Part shown: positions 44,875 to 53,279 of the stretch, one piece after another
Numbering within the stretch: the first letter of the stretch is position 1
How the letters are laid out: the number at the start of each line of letters is the position of its first letter
Source of the DNA: an uncultured Roseobacter sp.
GTDB lineage: Bacteria; Pseudomonadota; Alphaproteobacteria; Rhodobacterales; Rhodobacteraceae
Assembly (NCBI RefSeq): GCF_947499265.1
Contig: NZ_CANMNK010000014.1
Coordinates: 1-57,209, forward strand
Direction: 5' to 3'
Length of the DNA stretch: 57,209 nt
Translations under genes and position numbers: made by a program
The notes under the pieces: generated by a model
Seen by the model: only the letters and a program-made list of their open reading frames with translations
What the model was told of the DNA's origin: nothing
The model's database searches: none

Positions 44875-46641
44875 ATGGCCGATAGCCCGACAGCGAATGC
44901 CGACGGTCCCGTTGGAGTCACGATCAAGGTGGATGGTACCGCAATTGCAGATTCCCTGATGGTTGCTTCGGTGAAGGTTTTCAAGAAAGTCGGGCGTATC
45001 CCTGAGGCTATCGTGACCATCGAGACCGGGTCCATCGCGACAAATGAGTTCGACGCCATCGACAGCACGGGTTTTGACCTCGGCAAGGAAATCGAGATTT
45101 CGGCCTATTACGGTTCAGGCACCCCCGGGGAGATCTTCAAGGGCGTGATCTACGGCAAGCGGATGCGCATTCGCAATCCGCATCCGCCGCGCATGATCCT
45201 GACCTGCCGTGACAAGGCCGCTGCGTTGAACGTGATCGAGAAAACCGCGCAGTTCATGGCCCAGAAAGACAGTGACGCAATGTCCCAGATCATATCGGAT
45301 GCCGGGCTGACTGCGGACGTCAGCGCGACCTCGACCAGCGCGCGGGATCAGTTGCAAAACAACACGACAGATTGGGATTTCCTGCGCGCGCTGGCGGATC
45401 GCAATGGGTTCATCCTGCTTGCAGAGTCGGGCACGGTCACTGCCAAGGAACCGGATGATAGCGGGTCGGCGGTTTTGACCCTGACCCTGGGGGTAGACAT
45501 CATTGACTTTGATGTTGCCGCCGATACCGGGCATTTGTTGGGGGCCGCTTCCGGCACGTCCTGGGACGATAGTGCGCAGGAGACGGTCTCAAAAGATGGT
45601 GATGCGCTGCCGACGCAAAACTGGGGCAATCTGACCAGCACGGCGCTTGCCGATGTGATTGGCGCGCAGGAGCATCATTTCGCGGTCCCCGATATAATTG
45701 ATGCAGCGGATATCGGCGTTATGGCGTCCGCACGGACCCTGCGATCCTCTTTGTCGGCCTTGCAGGGGCGGTGCAGCTTTATCGGCAGTGCACTGCCCTT
45801 GCCAGACACGGTTCTTGAGCTCACCGGGGTGGGTGATCGTTTTGGTGGCAAGGCCTATGTGTCCGCTGTCGAGAACACTATCGAAGACGGTGAGTGGCGC
45901 ACGGAAGTCACGCTGGGGTTGCCGGGGGATTGGCGCTCCGACACTTCCGATCTGGGAGGGGCAGATGCCGCGGGGTTGACCACGCCCATCCACGGTTTGC
46001 AGATCGGGAAGGTCGTCAAGATCACCGAAGACCCAGACAGCCGGTTGCGTGTACAGATCAACCTGCCGATGTTTGGAGAGAAGGATACGCTGGTCTGGGC
46101 GCGGTATGCAGCCCCCTATTCGACGGCAGATGCAGGCATTCAGTTCATGCCCGAAGTGGATGACGAGGTTGTTGTCGCCTTTTTGAACGCGGATCCCAAT
46201 GCGCCGGTCATTCTGGGGTCACTGCACAATGGCACGAATGCACAACCCTATGCGCCGGATGATCCCAACACCTACAAGGCCATTGTCAGCAAATCGCTGA
46301 TCAAGATTGAATTCGAGGATGAGAAGAAGATCCTGACGCTGGAGACACCAGGCGGGCATAGCGTCGTGCTGGATGACGACGGGCAAACCGTGACGATCAC
46401 GGACAGCAACGGCAATTCCATGGAAATGGCCAGTGCGGGCATCACCCTGGACAGTCCCGGAGATATCACCCTGAAGGCCACGGGAAACATCGCCCTTCAG
46501 GCAACGGGCGATGCGACCGCCGAGGGGATGAATGTGTCTTTGACGGCCAATACGCAGCTGACCGCCTCCGGCAATGCCGGGGCAGAATTGTCCGCAAGCG
46601 GGCAAACGGTGGTCAAGGGCGCCATCGTGATGATCAACTAG
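44875..46641 (+). CDS. eCIS spike protein, VgrG/gp5-like (Afp8/Pvc8)
   Basis: A 588-residue VgrG-like spike. The first about 360 residues form the gp27-like and Phage_GPD region, then an OB-fold (IHGLQIGKVVKITEDPDSRLRVQINLP), then a long C-terminal beta-strand part with short repeats (SPGDITLKATGNIALQATGDATAEG) as for the beta-helix of gp5. ATG 44875 is 4 bases after the previous stop. With the PAAR protein after it, it makes the membrane-piercing tip. Confidence 0.92.
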   Translation: MADSPTANADGPVGVTIKVDGTAIADSLMVASVKVFKKVGRIPEAIVTIETGSIATNEFDAIDSTGFDLGKEIEISAYYGSGTPGEIFKGVIYGKRMRIRNPHPPRMILTCRDKAAALNVIEKTAQFMAQKDSDAMSQIISDAGLTADVSATSTSARDQLQNNTTDWDFLRALADRNGFILLAESGTVTAKEPDDSGSAVLTLTLGVDIIDFDVAADTGHLLGAASGTSWDDSAQETVSKDGDALPTQNWGNLTSTALADVIGAQEHHFAVPDIIDAADIGVMASARTLRSSLSALQGRCSFIGSALPLPDTVLELTGVGDRFGGKAYVSAVENTIEDGEWRTEVTLGLPGDWRSDTSDLGGADAAGLTTPIHGLQIGKVVKITEDPDSRLRVQINLPMFGEKDTLVWARYAAPYSTADAGIQFMPEVDDEVVVAFLNADPNAPVILGSLHNGTNAQPYAPDDPNTYKAIVSKSLIKIEFEDEKKILTLETPGGHSVVLDDDGQTVTITDSNGNSMEMASAGITLDSPGDITLKATGNIALQATGDATAEGMNVSLTANTQLTASGNAGAELSASGQTVVKGAIVMIN

Positions 46642-46652
46642 GAGGACTTGCC

Positions 46653-46943
46653 ATGCCACCCGCCGCCAGACTGACCGATATGCAGACCTGCCCGATGGTG
46701 ACGGGTGTCGTGCCGCATGTGGGTGGGCCGATCATCGGACCCGGTGAGGCTACCGTGTTGATCGTGAGCTTGCCCGCGGCGGTTGTGGGCGACAATTGCA
46801 CCTGCGTCGGGCCGCCTTCGACCATCGCCAAGGGGTCGGCCACAGTCATGATCGGTGGCAAACCTGCTGCCCGCATGGGCGATACAACCTCTCATGGCGG
46901 TGCCATTGTCCTTGGCGCCCCAACAGTATTGATCGGAGGCTGA
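46653..46943 (+). CDS. PAAR tip protein (Afp10/Pvc10-like)
   Basis: A 96-residue PAAR-motif protein that sharpens the spike: PPAARLTDMQTCPMVTGVVPHVGGPI and MIGGKPAARMGDTTSHGG. Cys and His metal ligands of the motif are kept. The ribosome site aggagg is strong. The next gene follows after one base. Confidence 0.92.
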   Translation: MPPAARLTDMQTCPMVTGVVPHVGGPIIGPGEATVLIVSLPAAVVGDNCTCVGPPSTIAKGSATVMIGGKPAARMGDTTSHGGAIVLGAPTVLIGG

Positions 46944-46944
46944 G

Positions 46945-47382
46945 ATGGCGCAGAACGATCCTTCCTTTTTAGGGCGCGGCTGGTCTTTCCCGCCTCGGTT
47001 TGATGGCCACACCGGGCAGGCCTATCTCTCCCAGGCCGAAGAGGACATTGTTGAGAGCCTGCGCATTCTGATGGAAACCCGCCCGGGGGAAAGGGTCATG
47101 CATCCGACCTATGGGTGCAAATTACACGACCTTGTCTTTGAGCCAATGAACGGTGAAACCCAGGCGGCCATCCGCGTTGCCATCACCCATGCCATCTTGT
47201 TTTTTGAACCGCGCATCACGCTGAAGTCGGTGTCGGTCGTGCCCAGTGATTGGGCCAACGGGGTTCTGCGGGTCGAGCTTGGATATACCGTCAACCAGAC
47301 CAACACCCGTCACAATATGGTTTTTCCGTATTATATCCGAGAAGGCACGCTGGTTTCCGATTTGCCGATCCCGGTGGAGTAA
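46945..47382 (+). CDS. gp25-like baseplate wedge protein (Afp9/Pvc9)
   Basis: A 145-residue gp25/GPW-type protein (FLGRGWSFPPRF, then EEDIVESLRILMETRPGERVMHPTYGCKLHDLVFEP). It starts sheath assembly at the baseplate. The ribosome site ggagg sits before ATG 46945. Confidence 0.92.
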   Translation: MAQNDPSFLGRGWSFPPRFDGHTGQAYLSQAEEDIVESLRILMETRPGERVMHPTYGCKLHDLVFEPMNGETQAAIRVAITHAILFFEPRITLKSVSVVPSDWANGVLRVELGYTVNQTNTRHNMVFPYYIREGTLVSDLPIPVE

Positions 47383-47390
47383 TCCGGATC

Positions 47391-48341
47391 GTGGCAGGCT
47401 TAAGCAACATAATTAACATTATAAAAAGATGCGGGCGACGTTCTTGTCTCGTCCTCACGACCACTGCTTTGGCGCTGACCAGTTGCGGGCCGATTGATGC
47501 CTTCAAATCCAGCGCAGTCGGTGAACGGTTGGGCTTGGCGCCAATTGTGCCCTGTGAAGTGACCAAACTTGAAGGCAAGCGCCTGATTGGTGCCTATCTG
47601 CGTCAAGTCACGGTCACCGAAGGCTATGACATGTTTTCGATCACCGGTGTGCCGCGCAACAGCGGGCTGCCGCGCAATCTGAATTTTGACGACAGCAAAA
47701 TCCGGCGTTTGTCACAGCTCAGCGAGGGTGGCTTTAGCGGGTCTCGGCGCAGCACGATCACGCCCCGGGCGGGGTTCCCTAAATCCGACACGCTGCCTGC
47801 CGTTTACGATATGACCTACCGGGCAGAGCGCATCGATTATGCAGGTCCTCTTGTTGTGGGGACAAGTGCGGCGGGTTTCGAAATTCCGACCACGGGCCGG
47901 GCGCTTTATAGCGGTCCCGTCCAACTGTCTCTGAACCTCTTTCTCGAAGACGGCACCGTGGAATCCTCAGCCGCACAAGGCCGGTTCAACGCCGATATCG
48001 GCTATGGCTCTGGCCGGGCGCTTTTCACCATTTCAGCGCTGGAGACAACCGACGGCAACGCCCTTCCCTTTGAGAGCCTGACCTGGGCCAATCTTGGCGT
48101 TTGCGGCACCCGCGTGGTCAGCAGCGGTCAGGGCAACATCAAGGTGGTGACCGAAGAGGGCCGCAAAATCAGCCCGTTCATCACCGGGCGTTCTGTCGTT
48201 CCCGCGCGGTCGAATTTCGAGTCGATGCAATTCGCCAATCAGGATCGTCCGGCCCCACCAGAGGCCTTTGGAGGCATTTTTTCGATTGAGAGTGACGTAG
48301 GGACACTTTCAGCCGTATTCCTGTCGGATAATTCGCCCTAG
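47391..48341 (+). CDS. Predicted outer-envelope lipoprotein in the baseplate operon
   Basis: A 316-residue protein. The N-terminus has a basic region, a hydrophobic stretch and a lipobox LTSC with Cys32, so it is probably a lipoprotein. The C-terminal half is beta-rich (YGSGRALFTISALE, then GIFSIESDVGTLSAVFLSD), a pattern like surface lipoproteins of the transferrin-binding-protein type; this is a weak likeness. GTG 47391 is preceded by a weak ribosome site. A lipoprotein between gp25 and the Pvc11 baseplate gene is not part of the known Afp/PVC set. It may be an anchor for the particle or protect the host cell. Confidence 0.7.
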   Translation: MAGLSNIINIIKRCGRRSCLVLTTTALALTSCGPIDAFKSSAVGERLGLAPIVPCEVTKLEGKRLIGAYLRQVTVTEGYDMFSITGVPRNSGLPRNLNFDDSKIRRLSQLSEGGFSGSRRSTITPRAGFPKSDTLPAVYDMTYRAERIDYAGPLVVGTSAAGFEIPTTGRALYSGPVQLSLNLFLEDGTVESSAAQGRFNADIGYGSGRALFTISALETTDGNALPFESLTWANLGVCGTRVVSSGQGNIKVVTEEGRKISPFITGRSVVPARSNFESMQFANQDRPAPPEAFGGIFSIESDVGTLSAVFLSDNSP

Positions 48342-48489
48342 GCGGGAACCTTTGTCTTGCGCCAAACCAATGGTTGCTGCACTCTACTTTCGGGGGAATT
48401 TAGGTTGCCGAATACGTTATTAACAGATGCCTCCGCTTGGTGGGCAATGACCTCCGACCTGACTACATGCTCCTAATTCCGCGGTTGTT

Positions 48490-51400
48490 GTGCTTAAAGA
48501 CTGGAAAAACATCAAGGTAACCCCCGGTGCACTCGAAGGCGAACGGCTGCCGCAACCGCTGGAAGACCGCCCCCTGAATTTGCGCCCGTTGCGCTTGGCT
48601 GAAGCATTCTGCGCTGCTGGGACACACCTGGGTGCGCAGGACGCGTATATGCGCAGCGCTGCCGATATCGGACCCTGGGCGCGGTTGTTTCTGGCCGAAC
48701 CTGCCTATGTTCTGGCCGAGCTGATTTCGTTTCATGCCGAGGATGCCGCGCGCCGTTTCGATGTGGCGCTTGAGGAAGACCCCGATGCGGCGCTTCAGCA
48801 AATCGGCACCTTGTCGCGCCGCCTGAGGGACTGGCTCATTCGGATCAAAGCCAGCCACCTGTCGCTTTTCTCCAAGCAGATCAATCAAATCGATGCAGAG
48901 GCTGATTTGACGCCCCGGTTGAACGGTCTGTCGCGCAGCAAGTCAAAGGATGTTCTTGCCGCTGTGCAAAGCTGGGGGATTGCGGCGCGGGCGCTCGAAG
49001 ACAACCGGGACGCGCTGCACAAGGCCCGTGCCATCGAGACCGGGATGCGCGGAACCCATGCGCTGTTGCGCAATACGGTTGTCACCTTGCAACCCGTCGC
49101 AAAAACGGCCTTCGATGCGCGTATTGCGTCAGGCAACATGGACCCGACCCTAGGGTTGCTCATCGCTGAACTGAGCACGTCAAAGCTGGTGGACGCGCAG
49201 ATCAACGACTTTCTGGACCGGTTCACGCAATATTACTATCGCGCGGTGATTGGACAGGAGCCAGAAGCCGCATCGCGCGAACGCGTCCTGCTGCACTTGC
49301 CCCTCAACCGAAGATCCGCGGTTCTTGAAAAAGGCGCGCCGCTGCAGGCGCGTACCGATGCCGGTATGGTCCAGAGCTTTGAAACAGAGGCGACCGTGGC
49401 GGTGAGCTCGGCGACCCTGTCCCGAACCGCCGTGCTCAGCTATGATATGGATCCACTTGTCTCACTCAATGCCGCTTTGAATGGCATAACAGGTGTGCGT
49501 GCCGAAGAATATGCGCCGGGGTCGCGTACCGACTGCACCCCTGTCTTTTCACCACAGACCAGCGCACCCGTCACCTTGGGCCTCGACGTTGCCTCGCCGA
49601 TCCTGGCGCTGGCCGAGGGGGAACGCTGGATCGAAGTCTCGATCAATATGACGCGGCGCAGCGCCCTGCCCGCACAATCGGATCACCGGCCCAAAACGTT
49701 GTCCGACATCCGAGGGGACGGGCCACTTGATCCGGATCTGGTGCTGGCCCTGCGCGAAGATCCCGAGTTGGTGCAGGCCTTCAGCCCGTTCGATCTCGAC
49801 CTCAGCATCGAAAGGATCGCGCGCAAAACACAGGCCCTGGCGGCAGAACGGCGCGTCACCCTGTCCCTGTCGCTTGTCTACGAGGTTTTGGCGCATCATG
49901 CGCTTGGGGTGGAGCCGTTGCGCGTGCTGCTGGGCCGGATTGTGACGCTCAGCCTGATTGAAAACCAGCCCTTTCCCACGGGGCGTTACTGGACCGCCCT
50001 GCGTGCCAAAATCGATGTGTGTCGCGCGGATCTGAGCGGCCAGTCAGCCACCGAGGCCGATGGCCCGACACACCCTTCCATGATTTTCGAGGCCTTCGAG
50101 ACGGAGCCGGACGGGTCCTTTGTGCTGGGTCCGGAGGACGTTTTTGAAAAACTGCTGAGCGATGCCTTTGCCATTACCCTCAGCACCAAAGATGGCCCGG
50201 TACAGGCGACCGTGACGCAGGTTCTGTCCAATGTTCACAAGAGCGAAGGGGGCCTGACGCTCAAACTCAAACTGAACGACACTGTGGCCCCGATTGTCGC
50301 GCCGCCAGATGAAGCCGCGCCAATCCTGTCCATACGATACGCCGCGAACGCGCGGATCTGCCCGGTGTCTTTCTTTGAACGCTACCAGATCAAGAACTTT
50401 GATATGCGTGTCAAAGCGGTCGGGACGAAACAGCTTGTTGCGTTTTCGGATGACGCTCCGGTTGTGACGGATCAGTTGTTCATGCCCTTCGGGGCACGGC
50501 CCAAGGATGGGGCCTCTTTCTGGGTCGGGTCGGCTGAAATGGCCTCAAAACCAGTGACGGATGTGGGCATCGAGATTGAGTGGGCGGAAACGCCCGATCC
50601 CATTGGCGGTTTCGAAGGTCACTACGAAAACTACGCCAACACAAAAGAGGTCCCGGATCCGAAACTGGCGCTTGAATTCCTCAGCGGCGAGGGGTGGAAA
50701 GCACTGGGGCCCGAAACCACGCCCATGTTCGAACGTTCCGATTTGGGCGAGATGAAGAAGCGCTGGACCTTCGAGGGAGAACTGCACGCGCCTTCCGCGC
50801 CCGCAAATCGGACGCTTGGGCCGCAGGATTTCAGTGCACGCCAAAACGTCCCCTCGGGCATGGTGCGCCTGACGTTGAGTGACACGGCAAATGGGTTTCT
50901 GGCAGATGAATACCCAATGGCCTTGGTCAAGGCGATGCGGCCACGTGTTTTGCCGCAGCCCATCCTGCCGCCCCGACCCGTGCCGCCCGCCCCTTTCGTG
51001 CCGCGCATTGCCAAGATTTCGCTCTCTTACACAGCGCATGCGAAGATCGAAGTCAACGCACCGCAAACCGCCCGGATTGGCGAGAAAGTCGTTCAGGTTG
51101 GCCCGTTTGGTCAGGTCGAGGTTTTTCCCAAGCGCGCATTGCGTCACGTCACGCTCTTCCCTCCACGGCTTGGGTACGGGCATCTTTTCCTGCAGATTTC
51201 CGGCCCTGACGCCACTGGCCCGGTGACGCTGTTGTTGAATGTCGCAGACAGCGGGCATCTGCGCCGTGTGCCTGCACCCAATCCGATTGCCTGGTACTAT
51301 CTGACCCCTTCCGGCTGGACGCCCCTGCCTGCGACGGCGATTTCGTCCGACAGCACGGCGGGCCTGATGCGCTCCGGTCTGATTGCGATCAACCTGCCTG

Positions 51401-52425
51401 AGGACGCAGTGCGTGAGACACCGGAAATGCCGGGCACCGGGGTCTGGCTCGCGGCTGTGGCGACAAAGCCCGATCTCAGCGCCTTTCCAAATGTCACCTC
51501 AATCGAATCCAATGGCGTTTGGGTGGTGCGCAGGGATGATAGCCTCAGCAATGGCTATGAGCCGCGGAGCTGGACGTTTGAGCCGCCCCAGGTGGGCATC
51601 GGTGCGCCCACTGAAATTCCGATCTTTGGCGCGGTGCGCCCGCCTGAAACGGCGCGGGATTTCACCGCGCGGGTCGGAGAGCGTCTGCGCCACCGCAAAA
51701 GAGGTGTCACACCCTGGGATGTCGAGCGGCTCGTGCTCGATGCCTTTCCCGAAGTTTGGATGGTGAAATGCCTGCCGCATCTGGACCGCCGATCACCGCA
51801 ACCCGCGCCAGGTCGGGTGACCGTGGTTGCCGTGCGCAAGCCGCCTGTTCTGACCGCAGATGCACCGGCATCGCCGCAGGTTTTTGACGTGGGCACCCTG
51901 CAACGCATTCAAGATCACCTGGAAGCGCTCGGCCCGGAATTCGCGGAATATGATGTGGTGAACCCCAGCTTCGAGCGTTTGCACGTGCGCGCCAGTCTTG
52001 CATTCGATCACTACCGTGATGATGGCGCGATGGCGCAACGGCTCAAGACACATTTGAACCGGTATCTTTCGGTCTGGACAGCGCCAGAGCCGATGAAACG
52101 GTTTGGCTGGTCGCTCAATGTCAAGCTGCTGCGTGCGCATATCAACGCGCTGGACTATGTGCGCCGGATCAACGATTTTTCCGTCTTGCATCTGGCCGCG
52201 GATGATACCGGGCGCCACGTCCTGCTGGATACGGCGCAATCCGATACGCGCGGCCCGCACGGCCCTTGGATCACTCCAGCGCATCCCTGGAGCCTGCCGC
52301 TATCCGCCGCAGATCACGCATTGACACCGCTACTCACGCCACAGGACGACCGACCCACCCAAAGCGGGATTGGCAGGCTGTCCATTGGCGACATGCTCAT
52401 TGTGAGCCAAAGGACGAATTCGTGA
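48490..52425 (+). CDS. eCIS baseplate protein (Afp11/Pvc11-like, gpJ type)
   Basis: A 1311-residue baseplate protein. The C-terminal region FTARVGERLRHRKRGVTPWDVERLVLDAFPEVWMVKCLPH is a clear mark of the Afp11/Pvc11 family, followed by HLNRYLSVWTAPEPMKRFGWSLN. The N-terminal 250 residues are helical. The start GTG 48490 has a weak ribosome site; no better start was found nearby. The stop overlaps the next start in GTGA. It is longer than many relatives. Confidence 0.87.
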   Translation: MLKDWKNIKVTPGALEGERLPQPLEDRPLNLRPLRLAEAFCAAGTHLGAQDAYMRSAADIGPWARLFLAEPAYVLAELISFHAEDAARRFDVALEEDPDAALQQIGTLSRRLRDWLIRIKASHLSLFSKQINQIDAEADLTPRLNGLSRSKSKDVLAAVQSWGIAARALEDNRDALHKARAIETGMRGTHALLRNTVVTLQPVAKTAFDARIASGNMDPTLGLLIAELSTSKLVDAQINDFLDRFTQYYYRAVIGQEPEAASRERVLLHLPLNRRSAVLEKGAPLQARTDAGMVQSFETEATVAVSSATLSRTAVLSYDMDPLVSLNAALNGITGVRAEEYAPGSRTDCTPVFSPQTSAPVTLGLDVASPILALAEGERWIEVSINMTRRSALPAQSDHRPKTLSDIRGDGPLDPDLVLALREDPELVQAFSPFDLDLSIERIARKTQALAAERRVTLSLSLVYEVLAHHALGVEPLRVLLGRIVTLSLIENQPFPTGRYWTALRAKIDVCRADLSGQSATEADGPTHPSMIFEAFETEPDGSFVLGPEDVFEKLLSDAFAITLSTKDGPVQATVTQVLSNVHKSEGGLTLKLKLNDTVAPIVAPPDEAAPILSIRYAANARICPVSFFERYQIKNFDMRVKAVGTKQLVAFSDDAPVVTDQLFMPFGARPKDGASFWVGSAEMASKPVTDVGIEIEWAETPDPIGGFEGHYENYANTKEVPDPKLALEFLSGEGWKALGPETTPMFERSDLGEMKKRWTFEGELHAPSAPANRTLGPQDFSARQNVPSGMVRLTLSDTANGFLADEYPMALVKAMRPRVLPQPILPPRPVPPAPFVPRIAKISLSYTAHAKIEVNAPQTARIGEKVVQVGPFGQVEVFPKRALRHVTLFPPRLGYGHLFLQISGPDATGPVTLLLNVADSGHLRRVPAPNPIAWYYLTPSGWTPLPATAISSDSTAGLMRSGLIAINLPEDAVRETPEMPGTGVWLAAVATKPDLSAFPNVTSIESNGVWVVRRDDSLSNGYEPRSWTFEPPQVGIGAPTEIPIFGAVRPPETARDFTARVGERLRHRKRGVTPWDVERLVLDAFPEVWMVKCLPHLDRRSPQPAPGRVTVVAVRKPPVLTADAPASPQVFDVGTLQRIQDHLEALGPEFAEYDVVNPSFERLHVRASLAFDHYRDDGAMAQRLKTHLNRYLSVWTAPEPMKRFGWSLNVKLLRAHINALDYVRRINDFSVLHLAADDTGRHVLLDTAQSDTRGPHGPWITPAHPWSLPLSAADHALTPLLTPQDDRPTQSGIGRLSIGDMLIVSQRTNS

Positions 52426-53279
52426 CAAAACAAGACCGAACGACGCTCAAATCTTTTTTTCGCGAAGGGGCTTTGCCAACGGCAGAGCACTACCGCGATC
52501 TGATCGACAGCAATGTGAATATGGTCGAGGATGGGTATTCCAAGACCCCGATCGACGGTCTCAACCTGAATTCCGTGGGCACATCCCTGCGCGTCATGAG
52601 CCTCTATCAAGGGCTCAGCACGCCGACGCCGTCCTGGACAATCGAACATGGGCCAACGACCTCCGGGCAGGCGCCTGGCGCGCTGCATTTCAAACCGCAT
52701 CTCGGGGCGCAGGCCAACCAACTGGACAACCGCACCCCTCAGACAAAGGCGCAGGGTTTCAGTCTGACGCGGGATGGGCGCGCGGGGTTTGACAATGAAA
52801 ATCCGGCATGGCGGCTGGACATCAACGGGGTTGCCCGGATGGCCGGACGGGTCGGCATGCCCTCGCCCGACATCGCGCACATCCCGGCGGATGGCAAATG
52901 GCATGACATCACTGCGTCGATGACGGGCTGCCAGGCCTTTGAAGTCATGGCGGGTGCGGGTGCCGAGGTGAACGCGGGCCACTACGCAATGCTGCATGCC
53001 ATTGCGATGAATGCCTTTCATCCGCGCAATCCAATCCTCAACTGGTTGTTCGGGCGCCGCCGCATCCGGTCGCAAACCGCTGTCTATGGCAGTTACGCAG
53101 ACCGGTTGAAACTCCGGTGGGTGGCCACGCAGGAACGACACCATTTCAAACTGCAACTGCGCTCAAATGCGAATTACGGTGTTGGCAAAAACATCCGCTA
53201 CTACCTCACGCGGTTGTGGTTTGATTCCCTCATGGAAGGCTCTCGCGGCAATGCGGACCGGGATGAGGGGTTGCTATGA
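52422..53279 (+). CDS. Fibre-like or baseplate-associated protein
   Basis: A 285-residue protein. The first about 40 residues (LKSFFREGALPTAEHYRDLIDSNVNMVEDG) look like the adapter end of tail-fibre-like proteins, and the rest has strand-rich repeats with ITASMTGCQAFEVMAGAG. No receptor-binding family is recognised. GTG 52422 overlaps the Pvc11 stop, and the stop overlaps Pvc12 by 4 bases, so it is made with the baseplate proteins. In Afp/PVC the fibre gene lies after Pvc12, so this would be a moved or different receptor-binding protein. Confidence 0.7.
   Translation: MTKQDRTTLKSFFREGALPTAEHYRDLIDSNVNMVEDGYSKTPIDGLNLNSVGTSLRVMSLYQGLSTPTPSWTIEHGPTTSGQAPGALHFKPHLGAQANQLDNRTPQTKAQGFSLTRDGRAGFDNENPAWRLDINGVARMAGRVGMPSPDIAHIPADGKWHDITASMTGCQAFEVMAGAGAEVNAGHYAMLHAIAMNAFHPRNPILNWLFGRRRIRSQTAVYGSYADRLKLRWVATQERHHFKLQLRSNANYGVGKNIRYYLTRLWFDSLMEGSRGNADRDEGLL

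Noticed and set aside
40883..46943. Type VI secretion system
   Set aside because: Sheath, spike and PAAR are shared, but there is no TssJLM membrane complex, TssB/C pair or ClpV.
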